Positions 24,557 through 32,572 of a stretch of 64,000 nucleotides of DNA are shown here, one piece after another. The notes beneath the pieces are model-generated. The model ran no database searches. It was given only the letters and a program-made list of their open reading frames with translations, and had not been told where the DNA came from. A program made the position numbers and the translations under genes. How positions within the stretch are numbered: position 1 is the stretch's first letter; the number at the start of each line of letters is the position of its first letter. Origin of the DNA: CAVWNR01 sp963756525 (lineage in GTDB: Bacteria > Actinomycetota > Actinomycetes > Mycobacteriales > Jatrophihabitantaceae); the NCBI GenBank assembly GCA_963756525.1, contig CAVWNR010000009.1:62001-126000 (forward strand), read 5' to 3'.

Positions 24557-24730
24557 ATGCTGGACGGGTTACGGGACGAGCTTGATCATCTCGTCATCGA
24601 TGGCTCTGCTGGCCTGGCCGCATCCGCCGAGTTTGCCTTTGCGGGATGGCTGGGGTCGGTCGAGTCCGTTCGTCGACCGGGTTGGTGCCGCAGGGCGTGT
24701 GCCGCGCGCGGGCCAGAGGCCCTGTCGTAA
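24557..24730 (+). CDS. Possible 57-residue protein
   Basis: A short frame reads MLDGLRDELDHLVIDGSAGLAASAEFAFAGWLGSV and ends at TAA 24730. The amphipathic start and absence of Arg/Pro-rich shadow composition make it more protein-like than its surroundings, but no family is recognised and no good ribosome site precedes it. It lies in the 332-bp gap between the AraC gene and the HTH-DUF3887 gene. A TTGACA at 24739-24744 follows, without a well-placed -10. Confidence 0.25.
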   Translation: MLDGLRDELDHLVIDGSAGLAASAEFAFAGWLGSVESVRRPGWCRRACAARGPEALS

Positions 24731-24788
24731 ACCCGGCCTTGACATCCTCGATTTGTAAAGGCAACCTTGACGTCATGCGGGGAGCGTC

Positions 24789-25415
24789 GTGACGGGTCAG
24801 GTGCAGCGGGAGGTCATGGGCACGATGCTGACCGCCAACGCCGCGGCTGCGGCTGCGGTGCTGGGCCGCCCCGGTCACTCCAGCGACGGGTCAGTTCTCG
24901 CGGCGATCGCAGCGACCCGCAGCCTTTCGGTGATTGTGGAGGACACGCTCAAGGCTCTGGTCGTGCAAGCCCGCGGCGAGGGCCACACATGGGCGCAGAT
25001 CGGCGAGATTCTGCGGGTGAGCCGGCAGGCGGCGTTTCAACGGTTCGGATCGGCCGTGGTCGGCGACCTGCGGGAGGAGGGGCAACCGCCGCTGGCGGAC
25101 GCGGAGCGGCGCACGGTTTCGCTGGTGCAGGACCTGCTGGCGGGCCGGTGGCAGGTCGTCGAAGAAACGTTCACACCGAAGATGATCGAGATCCTGCCCC
25201 GCGAACTACTCGAGTCGACCCGGGCGCGGATCAGCGCGGCGTGGGGTGATCTAACGCAGATCGGGCCGGCGGCCGTGGCCGTGCAGGACGGGCTGACAGT
25301 TGTCGACCTGCCGTTGTGTTTCGCGCGGGCCGACGCGTCCTGTCGGGCGGTGTTCACCTCCGAAGCCAAGGTGGGCGGGATGCTCTGGCGGCCCGCGGCG
25401 GTGCCCGGACAATGA
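24789..25415 (+). CDS. HTH-DUF3887 protein (module copy 2, complete)
   Basis: The 208-residue protein has two parts. Residues about 35-90 form a helical region with an HTH (ARGEGHTWAQIGEILRVSRQ at 61-80, then AAFQRFG), similar to sigma region 4-like or MerR-like scaffolds. Residues about 112-205 form a DUF3887-type alpha+beta domain (VEETFTPKMIEILPRELLESTRARI, VQDGLTVVDLPLCFARADASCRAVFTSEAKVGGMLWRP). DUF3887 is usually a small ligand-type domain attached to hydrolases. Fusion to an HTH suggests a one-component sensor. GTG 24789 follows GGGGAG; ATGA overlap with the membrane gene. Confidence 0.75.
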   Translation: MTGQVQREVMGTMLTANAAAAAAVLGRPGHSSDGSVLAAIAATRSLSVIVEDTLKALVVQARGEGHTWAQIGEILRVSRQAAFQRFGSAVVGDLREEGQPPLADAERRTVSLVQDLLAGRWQVVEETFTPKMIEILPRELLESTRARISAAWGDLTQIGPAAVAVQDGLTVVDLPLCFARADASCRAVFTSEAKVGGMLWRPAAVPGQ

Positions 25416-26233
25416 CTGCCGAGGAAATCCAGGCGCTGGCAGTCGCCGCCTTAGGTGCGGTCGTGCTGGTGATCCGGGTCCGCACCGGCCACCCGCCACG
25501 CCTGGTACGAGAACTGAGCCGGCGCAGGACGCTGCACGGCTCCCGGCCGCGGCGCGTGCTCGGGGCGCGAGCATGGATCGACCTCGCCGTTATGGGGGTC
25601 CTGCCGTGGCTGGTCTATCTTGCGGTGCGCCCGGGCCTGGGTTCGGACACGCCGTCGCTGGCGCTGGCCACGGCGGTACCGGTCGTCTGGGTGCTCATCC
25701 GCTGGGTTCGGGACCGGCGAGTCGACAGGGTCGGGCTGGCCGTCATCGCCGCCTACGGGTGCGCGCTGGCCCTGTCGGCGGCGCTCGGCAACGCCGCGAC
25801 CCCGTTGAAGCTGCGCGACGCGGGGGTGCTCGCCGTGGTCGGGCTCGCCTGCCTTATCTCCGTGCCGGCTCATCGACCCCTGCTGTGGCTCGCACTGCGC
25901 TACCTCGCACGTCACCGACGCGGCGGCGAACAGGCGACAAGCCGACTCGAGGACCCGCAACAGCGCAATCACCTGGCCGGTGCCACCTTGCTCACCGGCG
26001 CCGTGTTCTTGACCGCCGCGCTCATCGACGTGCTGGTCATGATCAGTGCCTCAACCGCCACGTTCCTCGCTATCGCCGGGCCGCTTGGCGGACTCACACC
26101 CCTGGCCGCAACCGCAGCAGCAATCGCCTACCTGCAGCACAGCGCCAACCGCCACACCAACGATCCACCTGAAGACCCGCACGGGACAGGGCAGGGTCAC
26201 GTCCGGCCAGCGAACCGCTCGCGGCGACAGTGA
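25412..26233 (+). CDS. VC0807-like integral membrane protein (module copy 2)
   Basis: This 273-residue paralogue of the protein at 114-881 has about six hydrophobic segments, the KLRDAGVLAVVGLACLIS and RPLLWLALRYLARHR signature, and a longer polar C-terminal tail (DPPEDPHGTGQGHV). The two share most residues over 250 positions. The start ATG overlaps the stop of the HTH-DUF3887 gene; an upstream in-frame ATG at 25316 lies inside that gene. A functional pair is likely: a cytosolic HTH sensor translationally coupled to a membrane protein. No biochemical role can be given. Confidence 0.75.
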   Translation: MTAEEIQALAVAALGAVVLVIRVRTGHPPRLVRELSRRRTLHGSRPRRVLGARAWIDLAVMGVLPWLVYLAVRPGLGSDTPSLALATAVPVVWVLIRWVRDRRVDRVGLAVIAAYGCALALSAALGNAATPLKLRDAGVLAVVGLACLISVPAHRPLLWLALRYLARHRRGGEQATSRLEDPQQRNHLAGATLLTGAVFLTAALIDVLVMISASTATFLAIAGPLGGLTPLAATAAAIAYLQHSANRHTNDPPEDPHGTGQGHVRPANRSRRQ

Positions 26234-26388
26234 CCGACTGCCAGCTCGCGACAAGAAGACGGCTCGTCCCCGGAACCGGATCCGAGAGCGAGACGACAAT
26301 TGCGGTACGCGGGCAGCGGTACGACATGACCTCGCTGGGGAGGCTCGGCGCTGGCGAGCAGGGCGCGCTGGTCGGCGTCTAACCTTCC

Positions 26389-26530
26389 GTGGTGGACATC
26401 GGCTGGACGAGCCAGCTCGCCGACCAGCTCGACTGGCATTGGGACAACCATCTGCGGCCGACGCTGGCCGGCTTGATCGACGAGGAGTACCTCTGGGAGC
26501 CGGTGGCCGGCTGCTGGAACGTGCGCCAAC
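26389..26530 (+). pseudogene. DinB-family protein, N-terminal stub
   Basis: The frame reads VDIGWTSQLADQLDWHWDNHLRPTLAGLIDEEYLWEPVAGCWNVR, the first helices of a DinB_2 four-helix-bundle protein. After WNVR the sequence loses family resemblance and the frame fills with Arg/Pro-rich residues. Full proteins run to about 190 residues. The 3' part was lost before the start of the convergent NmrA gene. Confidence 0.7.
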
Positions 26531-26698
26531 GAGGGGATCCTCGCCCGCGGCGGCGCGGCGACACGGGTCACCAGTCCCGTCGACAGCGGTATTGGTGTGG
26601 CCCTGGCGCGTGTTTCTTGGCGACCTTGGTTGATCTTGAAGGTCCGGCGTACTCCGCAAGCACGGCCGGCCGGGCACGACCGTTGTCGCCGCTCGGGG

Positions 26699-27524
26699 TC
26701 AGCGGTCGATGAGGTCGCTGAGCGCGAACGGTTGGCGGTGGGTCAGTTGGTGCACGTGGTCGGTGACGGTGTCCCAGCGGTGTTGGCGGATCGAGGTGAA
26801 CATTGAGGAGAAGGCGTAGCACCACCAGGGGTCGAGCTCTTCGGCTGCCATTTCCCGTTGGAAGTCCGAGGGGGTCAGGTCGACGTAGCTGATCTGCGTG
26901 TGCCATATCCGGGCCGCTTCAGCGGCGATGTCGTGCATGTCCAGCGCGGCCGGTCCGGTCAGTTCGTGGATGCAGCCGGCCGGGCCGCGCAGAGCAAGCT
27001 CGGCGAGGCAGCGCCCGATGTCGGCGATCGAAACCAGCGAGACGCGACCGTCCTGGGCCGGTAACCGGATCTCGCCGCGTTCGCGGGAACTGTAGGAAGA
27101 ACTCAGCGAAGATCGAGGTGCGGGCGATCGTCACCGTGCACCCGGACTGCTGCAGCATCTGCTCGGTGTGGCCGTAGGTGACCGCGTAGCAGAACGGCGA
27201 CGTGGTGTCGGCGTCCAGGCCGCTCACGGCGACGATGTGACCAACGCCGGCGGCGACGGCAGCACGGATCACGTTGTGATGGTGATACAGCACGTTGACC
27301 GCCTCGCCGTCGCTGGAGACGAACACGAGCGTGTCGATGCCATCGAATGCGCGTCGCAGCGCGGCGCGGTCGGCGTAGTCCGCGTGGGCGTGGAGCACTC
27401 GCGATGGGCGCTCGGATGAGGGACGGCGGGAGACGGCGAGCACCTCCTGATCATTGTGGGCGGCGAGCAGCTCGACGACATGGCCGCCCAACGTGCCGCT
27501 CGCGCCGGTGACGGCGATCCGCAT
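26699..27524 (-). pseudogene. NmrA/SDR-type NAD(P)-binding protein, single frameshift
   Basis: From ATG 27524 the frame reads MRIAVTGASGTLGGHVVELL (Rossmann GxxGxxG), LVFVSSDGEAVNVLYHHHNVIRAAVAAGVGHIVAVSG and YGHTEQMLQQSGCTVTIARTSIFAEFFLQF. Near 27092-27098 it shifts. The true continuation in another frame is REIRL-like then GRVSLVSIADIGRCLAELAL and AARIWHTQISYVDLTPSDFQREMAA, to the stop at 26699. Apart from this lesion the 275-residue protein is complete. It lies 8 bp after the sigma gene and belongs to the same operon; such oxidoreductases are regular ECF41 partners. Confidence 0.8.
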
Positions 27525-27532
27525 GTCGTCCT

Positions 27533-28417
27533 CTATCCGCCGAGCCCGGGCAGATCGAGCCGGCGGAGCCGGTCGGGGTCGGCTAACGAGTCGATCGCCG
27601 CGATCCTGCCTTCCCGGACGGTGAACGCCATCACCGAGAACGGGGTGCCACCCGGCGCGACGATGACGCCGGCCACTCCGTTCATTACCGCGGCCCGGAC
27701 GTGCGGGGAGAGCCGGGCGTAGGTCAGCGCTTGGGCGGCGACCGCGTGCGCGCCGCGGATGAGCACGGTCGCGTTCGGGCGCCGGGAGCCGCCGTCGGAG
27801 CGGAGCACCACGTCGGGGTCGAGCACAGCGATCAGCGCCTCGAAGTCGCCGTCGCGGGCGGCGGCGAAGAAGGCATCCACGACGGCGCGTTGCTGGGCGA
27901 GATCGACGTCCGGGCCGGGCGCGTCGCCGCGCACCTTGCGCCGGGCCCGGCTGGCGTGCTGGCGCGCGGTGACCGGGGAACATCCGGTCATCGCCGCGAT
28001 GGCGTCGAACGGAACGCCGAACGTGTCGTGCAGCACGAAGGACAGCCGCTCGTCGGGCGTCAACGTTTCCAGCACGACCAGCAGCGCCAGGGCGACCGAG
28101 TCGGCCAGCACGGCGTGCCGCTCCGGATCCGAGTCGTCGGCTGGCTCGACGATCGGGTCGGGCATGTGGACCGACAGGGGTGTCTCGCGCCGCGTGGAAC
28201 GCGACCGCAGCATGTTCAGGCACACCCGCCCCACCACGGTCGTCAACCACGCGCCCAGGTTGTCGATCTCCTCCGCCGGTGAGCGCGCCAGACGCAGCCA
28301 CGCCTCCTGAACCGCGTCCTCGGCCTCGCTCAGCGAGCCGAGCATCCGATACGCCACCGCCCGAAGCTCCGATCGGCGCTCATCGAACCGCTCAGCCAAC
28401 CACTGCTGATCAGTCAC
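27533..28417 (-). CDS. RNA polymerase sigma factor, ECF41/SigJ type with SnoaL-like C-terminal domain
   Basis: The 294-residue protein has sigma region 2 (ELRAVAYRMLGSLSEAEDAVQEAWLRLAR, LGAWLTTVVGRVCLNMLRSR) and region 4 (LTPDERLSFVLHDTFGVPFDAIAAMTGCSPVTARQHASRARRKV). These are followed by an about 110-residue SnoaL-like domain (VVDAFFAAARDGDFEALIAVLDPDVVLRSDGGSR ... NGVAGVIVAPGGTPFSVMAFTVREGRIAAID). In ECF41 factors this extension modulates activity in place of an anti-sigma factor. GTG 28417 is chosen because the protein begins TDQQWLAERFDERRSELR. It sits between the decarboxylase-like and NmrA genes. Confidence 0.9.
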   Translation of the reverse strand: MTDQQWLAERFDERRSELRAVAYRMLGSLSEAEDAVQEAWLRLARSPAEEIDNLGAWLTTVVGRVCLNMLRSRSTRRETPLSVHMPDPIVEPADDSDPERHAVLADSVALALLVVLETLTPDERLSFVLHDTFGVPFDAIAAMTGCSPVTARQHASRARRKVRGDAPGPDVDLAQQRAVVDAFFAAARDGDFEALIAVLDPDVVLRSDGGSRRPNATVLIRGAHAVAAQALTYARLSPHVRAAVMNGVAGVIVAPGGTPFSVMAFTVREGRIAAIDSLADPDRLRRLDLPGLGG

Positions 28418-28508
28418 GACCCTCAACCCCTGTCTCGCGCCGTGACGCCCGACGCGGAACGGATGCGCACAGTCGCACGCGGTGCGACCGCCAGCCGCGC
28501 GAACGCTC

Positions 28509-28997
28509 TCAGCCCCACGCGCCTGCAATCTGCCGCGTGGTCGCGTTGAGCCGGTTGAACAGGTTCGTCACACCGATCATCAACACGATCGCCGCCAACT
28601 GCTCGGACGTGTAGTGCTCGGCGGCGGTGTCCCAGATCTCGTCCGGTACCGGGTCAGCACGATCAGCCAGCCGGGTCGCGGCCTCAGCGAGCGCGAGCGC
28701 GGCCCGCTCGGCGTCGCTGAAGTACGGTGCCTCGCGCCACGCAGCGACCGTGGCCAGCCGCTCGTCGCTCTCACCTGCCTTGCGGGCGTTCCTCGCGCCG
28801 GCGTCGACACACGCGCTGCACCCGTTGATCTGGCTCGCCCGCAGGTGGACCAGCTCCAAGATGGTCTGCGGCACCCCGCCACGGGAGATCGACTTGTACA
28901 GCCTCTGGATGGCCGGCATGGCGTCGGGCAGAACTGACGCCGGGTTCGGCATCCGCGCCTGCAACTGTCCGCTCACTCCTGTCTGAGTCGTCATCAT
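28509..28997 (-). CDS. Carboxymuconolactone decarboxylase-family (AhpD-like) protein
   Basis: This 162-residue helical protein has the AhpD core: LYKSISRGGVPQTILELVHLRASQINGCSACVDAGARNARKAGESDERLATVAAWREAPYFSDAERAALALAEAATRL. The redox motif CSACVDAG (CxxC) is intact, so a peroxidase-like or disulfide-reducing role is possible. It is the first gene of the ECF41-type operon and lies 43 bp after the probable sigma-dependent promoter. Cytosolic and expected to be multimeric. Confidence 0.9.
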   Translation of the reverse strand: MMTTQTGVSGQLQARMPNPASVLPDAMPAIQRLYKSISRGGVPQTILELVHLRASQINGCSACVDAGARNARKAGESDERLATVAAWREAPYFSDAERAALALAEAATRLADRADPVPDEIWDTAAEHYTSEQLAAIVLMIGVTNLFNRLNATTRQIAGAWG

Positions 28998-29045
28998 CCA
29001 AATCCTTCCCGCTCACCGCGGTGCACCGTGCCCCGCTCCCACCTC

Positions 29046-29072
29046 GACCCGCCGCAGCGACCAGATGTGACA
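29046..29072 (-). promoter_or_regulatory. Probable ECF41 sigma-factor target promoter
   Basis: On the minus strand TGTCACA (29066-29072) is followed by a 16-base spacer and GGTC (29046-29049), 49 bases before the ATG of the decarboxylase-family gene. The published ECF41 motif, as I recall it, is TGTCACA-n16-CGTC, so the -35 and spacing match exactly and the -10 differs in one base. This makes autoregulation of the operon by the downstream sigma factor likely. Confidence 0.65.
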
Positions 29073-29280
29073 CCCACCCACAACCCATCCAGTCGCCATG
29101 GGTGCCGGACACACGGGGGTCAACCGGAAGGGAACGAAACGCCGCCAGACGCGATCGAACAGGCTTCCTCGCTCCCGCGAGGTCGATACCACGCCGTCGC
29201 AGTTAAGGAAGGATGTGCGGGCTGCGGTCCCGACTCGATCACGTGCGGGCTGCCGCGCGGTCGTCGTCGCCGTATGCCCT
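29073..29280. other. Non-coding stretch left of the large palindrome
   Basis: No supported gene between 29073 and 29589 on either strand apart from the palindrome entered separately. Frames here are short or Arg/Pro-rich. The sequence right of the palindrome (29341-29589) is likewise featureless to me. Confidence 0.4.
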
Positions 29281-29340
29281 GCCCGAGAAAATGCCCGGTG
29301 TTATCCGGAGCTCCGGATAAGACCGGGCACTTTCTCGGGC
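29281..29340. repeat. 60-bp near-perfect palindrome
   Basis: The 60 bases form two 30-base arms with no loop, centred on GAGCTC. 28 of 30 positions pair, and the central 20 bases (TTATCCGGAG and its inverse) are perfect. The outer arms read GCCCGAGAAA and TTTCTCGGGC. It could act as a bidirectional terminator between the ECF41 operon region and the gene at 29590, a cruciform, or a site for a dimeric or tetrameric protein. No flanking duplication was seen. Confidence 0.8.
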
Positions 29341-29589
29341 TGCGAATACGGGCTTACGCCCACCCACAGGGGATTGAGCCTCCGCTCCCGTGCGTCCGTG
29401 CCCGCTGGCGGTTCCCCATTGCGACGGTGGTTCGCCGGTGAGGTGCCTCTTGGGGACGAACCAACCTTCTTCGTCGCTCAGCGGTCTCGGCGGCCGTGAC
29501 GGGCGTCTGCGGCTCGTTCTTATCCGGTGGCGATCCGCCAGGTCAGCATCGCTGGCATCGCACGACGTTCTCCTTATGTTTCAAGCCCA

Positions 29590-29970
29590 TTACATTTTGC
29601 CAGCCGCACCGCCGGCCGATCCAGGGACGGCCAAAATGACGCGGTACGGCAGAGCTCGCAACTGGTCCGCCGTAGCTGCAACGCCAGACATCCGTAAACG
29701 TTGCTCGAACCTTTGCCACTCATGCATCTCGCCTGTGGTCTCGGCATCGTCGGGTAGGACCACGTTGTAGACATTGCGCACGGCGTGGTCGAGTGAAATC
29801 TCATCGATCCGCGCCGTCGTTGTCCATCCCCGGCCGTCCAGCAGTGTCACTTCACGCCCGTCGTCCAGCAGCGCGAACTCACGCACTTCGCACGATGTCC
29901 CACCGTTTGGGTCGGCCTTGAGCTCCCCGCAGGCTCCTAGGCTCACTACGGTTGCCGGCCTAGCATTCAC
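29590..29970 (-). CDS. Hypothetical protein, 126 aa
   Basis: The protein has two strand-rich halves: CEVREFALLDDGREVTLLDGRGWTTTARI, then ISLDHAVRNVYNVVLPDDAETTGEMHEWQRFEQRLRMSGVAATADQLRALPYRVIL. The composition is balanced and the codon use is less GC-biased than its neighbours, so the gene may have been acquired. I do not recognise the family. The start ATG is at 29970; a later start near the first GRE/VTLL segment is possible. It lies between the palindrome and a secreted protein gene on the same strand. Confidence 0.55.
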   Translation of the reverse strand: MNARPATVVSLGACGELKADPNGGTSCEVREFALLDDGREVTLLDGRGWTTTARIDEISLDHAVRNVYNVVLPDDAETTGEMHEWQRFEQRLRMSGVAATADQLRALPYRVILAVPGSAGGAAGKM

Positions 29971-30056
29971 AGGGCCTTACCCAACCCAGCGGCGGCGACA
30001 GCTCGACGGCAGCCTTCCCAATTCGGGGATACCGACGTTGTCATAACCATAGACGG

Positions 30057-30587
30057 TTACGGGTGGGCGCAAACCAAATTCTGCGCGGGGGTGTAGGCGG
30101 AGGCTCCGGTTCCAGGGCTCTTGATGACAACCAAGCTGCGCCACGCCGCGGTGCCGTAGGGTGGAGGAATCGTGCATGCTTGGCGAGCGACAGCGCGGTT
30201 GGCGCTGCCTCCACCTGGCCACACGTACGCGGTCCCGGTATTTTGCCAATGCCAGGTCTTGTCCGAGAAATACTCGTAGAGATAGATCGTCACCGTCGTC
30301 TTCTGATTGGGGCAACTTCCCTGGTACCACCAGCCGTGAGCCGAGACATCCCCACCGGACAGGTGCGCGTGATCACCATCGACGTATGGCGTGCAGGTAG
30401 CCGGTATCGCGGGAACGCGAGCGCTGATTGGGGGAGCTGGCAACACTGTGCTCCCCCCTGGATATGGTGCTGGATGCGGCGACGCGGGGACGCTTGAAGC
30501 AGCGAATGCGCTCCCGCTGAGACCAGTGAACGTCAAGATCGCAACAGTGGCGGCGATGAGCGCTGGACGCGACCGGGGAAACCTCAT
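30057..30587 (-). CDS. Secreted protein of unknown function, 176 aa
   Basis: The protein begins with a signal peptide (MRFPRSRPALIAATVAILTF, cleavage near SAFAAS). A Pro-rich stretch follows, and then a domain with four cysteines (ATCTPYVDG, YQGSCPNQ, RQACTIPPP, NLVCAHP) likely to form two disulfides. Aromatic residues are frequent (GWWYQG, YLYEYFSDKTWHW), a pattern seen in small exported carbohydrate- or wall-associated proteins. No family is recognised. It is divergent from the VC0807 gene, and the 219-bp gap holds both promoters. GC content is lower than average here. Confidence 0.6.
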   Translation of the reverse strand: MRFPRSRPALIAATVAILTFTGLSGSAFAASSVPASPHPAPYPGGSTVLPAPPISARVPAIPATCTPYVDGDHAHLSGGDVSAHGWWYQGSCPNQKTTVTIYLYEYFSDKTWHWQNTGTAYVWPGGGSANRAVARQACTIPPPYGTAAWRSLVVIKSPGTGASAYTPAQNLVCAHP

Positions 30588-30806
30588 GTCAGGATCCCAG
30601 ACCTATATCCAGCTTGTGTCAAGGGTCACACGGAGCGTGACAGCCTCCGCATCCCAGCCCAGTCACGCACAGCTCGAGGTCTCGATCAAGGATCGTCTAC
30701 GGGACGTCGTGATCGTGACAAACGGCATCGGCTCAGGGTGGCGACGTCCACGAAACGGTATCGCCGCGTGCTGCCTGGGTGTCGACGCGGTTCGTATCGT
30801 TCCGGT

Positions 30807-31517
30807 ATGGCATCCCCCGCGCCGAGCGTGCACGAGCAGATCGCTCGCGGGCTGCGCGGGCATCCGGCGAAGAAGGGGCTGGGCTTCAACCTGCTGGTCA
30901 CGGCGGTGGAGGTCGCTGGCAGTATCGCGTTGTTCCACCTTGCCCGGCGGATGGGCGCCAGCGACGTGGTCGCTTACCTGGTGGGCAGTATCGCCCCGGT
31001 CCTCGGCGGGATGCTGGTGTGGGCGCGGGCGCGTAAGTTCAGCGGTGCCTCGGCGGCGATCTTCGCGTTCACCGCGGTGTCCGCACTGATTGCCCTGATC
31101 GGCAGCACCAGCCCGAAGGTGCTGCTTTACAAGGACTGCGCGACCACGGCGCTGATCGGCCTGCTGTTCTTGGCCTCGTGCGTCGTGGCCCGCAAACCGA
31201 TCGTGTTCTACTTCGCGCAGCGCTACGGCACCGACGGTAGCCACGACGGAATGGCCGTCTTCGACGCGATGTGGGACGCCTACCCCGACTTCCGCCGCGG
31301 GATGTACGTGACCGGCTACCTCTGGGCGGCGCTGTTCCTGATCCAGGCCGCCGGAACCGCACTGATCATTCGGCAGAGCAGCTACTCGACCGGCTACACC
31401 TACGACCAGATCCTGCCCTTCGCCGCGACCGGGCTGGGCATCCTCGGCTCCGTCGCGATCGGCCGCTACTACGCCGGGCGAGGCAAGGCCCGCGCGAGAG
31501 CCAACACGCCCGGGTAG
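30807..31517 (+). CDS. VC0807 domain family membrane protein
   Basis: This 236-residue protein has about six hydrophobic segments and the family pattern FNLLVTAVEVAGSIALFHLARRMGASDVVAYLVGSIAPVLGGMLVWARARKFSGASAAIFAFT, then DCATTALIGLLFLASCVVARKPIVFYFAQRYG. These resemble positions in the two module proteins at 114-881 and 25412-26233, so the window has three relatives. The ATG at 30807 was chosen over the upstream in-frame 30738. Function unknown; intracellular-septation-protein-like topology. Confidence 0.8.
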   Translation: MASPAPSVHEQIARGLRGHPAKKGLGFNLLVTAVEVAGSIALFHLARRMGASDVVAYLVGSIAPVLGGMLVWARARKFSGASAAIFAFTAVSALIALIGSTSPKVLLYKDCATTALIGLLFLASCVVARKPIVFYFAQRYGTDGSHDGMAVFDAMWDAYPDFRRGMYVTGYLWAALFLIQAAGTALIIRQSSYSTGYTYDQILPFAATGLGILGSVAIGRYYAGRGKARARANTPG

Positions 31518-31625
31518 CCGACGACCGTGTCGCAGCGCAGCGGTTGAGCGCCCAGATCATCGACGGCGGAGCTGCCCGAAAGCGGATCCGGTGCGGCTAT
31601 GTGCCTGGCCGGCGCATACCGGAAG

Positions 31626-32159
31626 ATGACGCTCGTGACAGCACCAAAGTGCGCGTGTACAGGCTGCGGCGCGCTCGTGGCGGACATCAACGGTCCGGTG
31701 CACACGTACGTGCCGAGCGCGCCGGGTTGCTGGCGGGTTTTCGGCGAGGTGCAGGCCGAGGAGGCGGCGCGGTTCGGTTACCCGCCCACGCACCGGATTG
31801 TGGTCGACGCTTACATGGCCCAGCATCCCGGTGACGGCAATGACCGCCGGGATCGTCAGTCTGTGTTCGTCCACCTGTTGGGGTTGTGCGCCGTACTGGA
31901 ACACCGAGTGCCGCCGCCGCGGGTCACCCGACTGCTCGGGGCGGTGGTGGTTAGCCGTGCCGATTTCCCGCTGCTGCGACGCAGCGACCGCGGTGAGCTG
32001 ACGGTGCTGCATATGACCGGAGCCGCCGACCTGGCGGACTACGACCAGCGCGCCCGGGCATGGGCGCGGGTGGTCTGGCACAGCTGGTCGGGCGAGCATC
32101 CTCAGCTCAACGCCGCGCTCGACGGGGCCTGGACTGCAGCGTCCAGCGGTCGCCGCTGA
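31626..32159 (+). CDS. DUF5946 family protein
   Basis: This 177-residue protein has CACTGCGALVADINGPVHTYVPSAPGCWRVFGEVQAEEAARFGYPPTHRIVVDAYMAQHPG, the DUF5946 layout of a Cys pair (CxxCGA), H-x-Y, CW-xF and VDAY-xxQHPG. The Cys and His residues suggest metal binding. Function unknown. The ATG at 31626 follows CCGGAAG closely; the ATG at 31599 adds nine residues and cannot be excluded. It is followed by 413 bp in which I see no gene (32160-32572). Confidence 0.75.
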   Translation: MTLVTAPKCACTGCGALVADINGPVHTYVPSAPGCWRVFGEVQAEEAARFGYPPTHRIVVDAYMAQHPGDGNDRRDRQSVFVHLLGLCAVLEHRVPPPRVTRLLGAVVVSRADFPLLRRSDRGELTVLHMTGAADLADYDQRARAWARVVWHSWSGEHPQLNAALDGAWTAASSGRR

Positions 32160-32572
32160 CCGATCCGCTTGCGGCACATGCCGCCGCCACCGACGGGACG
32201 CGGTGAGGGTCGGCGACTGCCAAGACCACCCGCTCGGCGCGCTGACCGCTCCAACGTGCATAAAGCATGCGGTCGGCCCGTGTCCTCGATGTTCCCGGTC
32301 TATGCCGCGAACCGTGAGCATCGTCGACGCGCGGGCCGGTGCCACCGAGCTGCCCGGGATCCGCCCGCAAACGCGGCAGATTCGCTCACGCAACGTATTT
32401 CCGGTTCTGACGGTGAGCGGACGGTGTCGGCCACCATTATCGGACAGTCGCGATGCATTCCGCCGCCGAGTTCGTAACGCCACCGGTGCAGCGCCGTGGT
32501 GCATCGAGGCTATCCGGGATGCGGCTGGTGAGACGCAGGTTCGTTAGAACTGCTCGGGGTTAGCGTGGTCTC
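32160..32572. other. 413-bp gap upstream of the HxlR gene
   Basis: No supported gene. The base composition drops locally near 32380-32540 (ACGTATTTCC, GATGCATTCC), consistent with promoter DNA for the HxlR-family gene. Frames on both strands lack family resemblance. Confidence 0.35.

Noticed and set aside
24739..24744. TTGACA as a -35 box for the HTH-DUF3887 gene
   Set aside because: No acceptable -10 hexamer at 16-18 bases spacing; the promoter remains unidentified.
26919..28301. 460-residue minus-strand frame running through the sigma factor and NmrA genes
   Set aside because: Only its second half is real (NmrA from 27524); the first half is an Arg-rich out-of-frame reading of the sigma factor gene.
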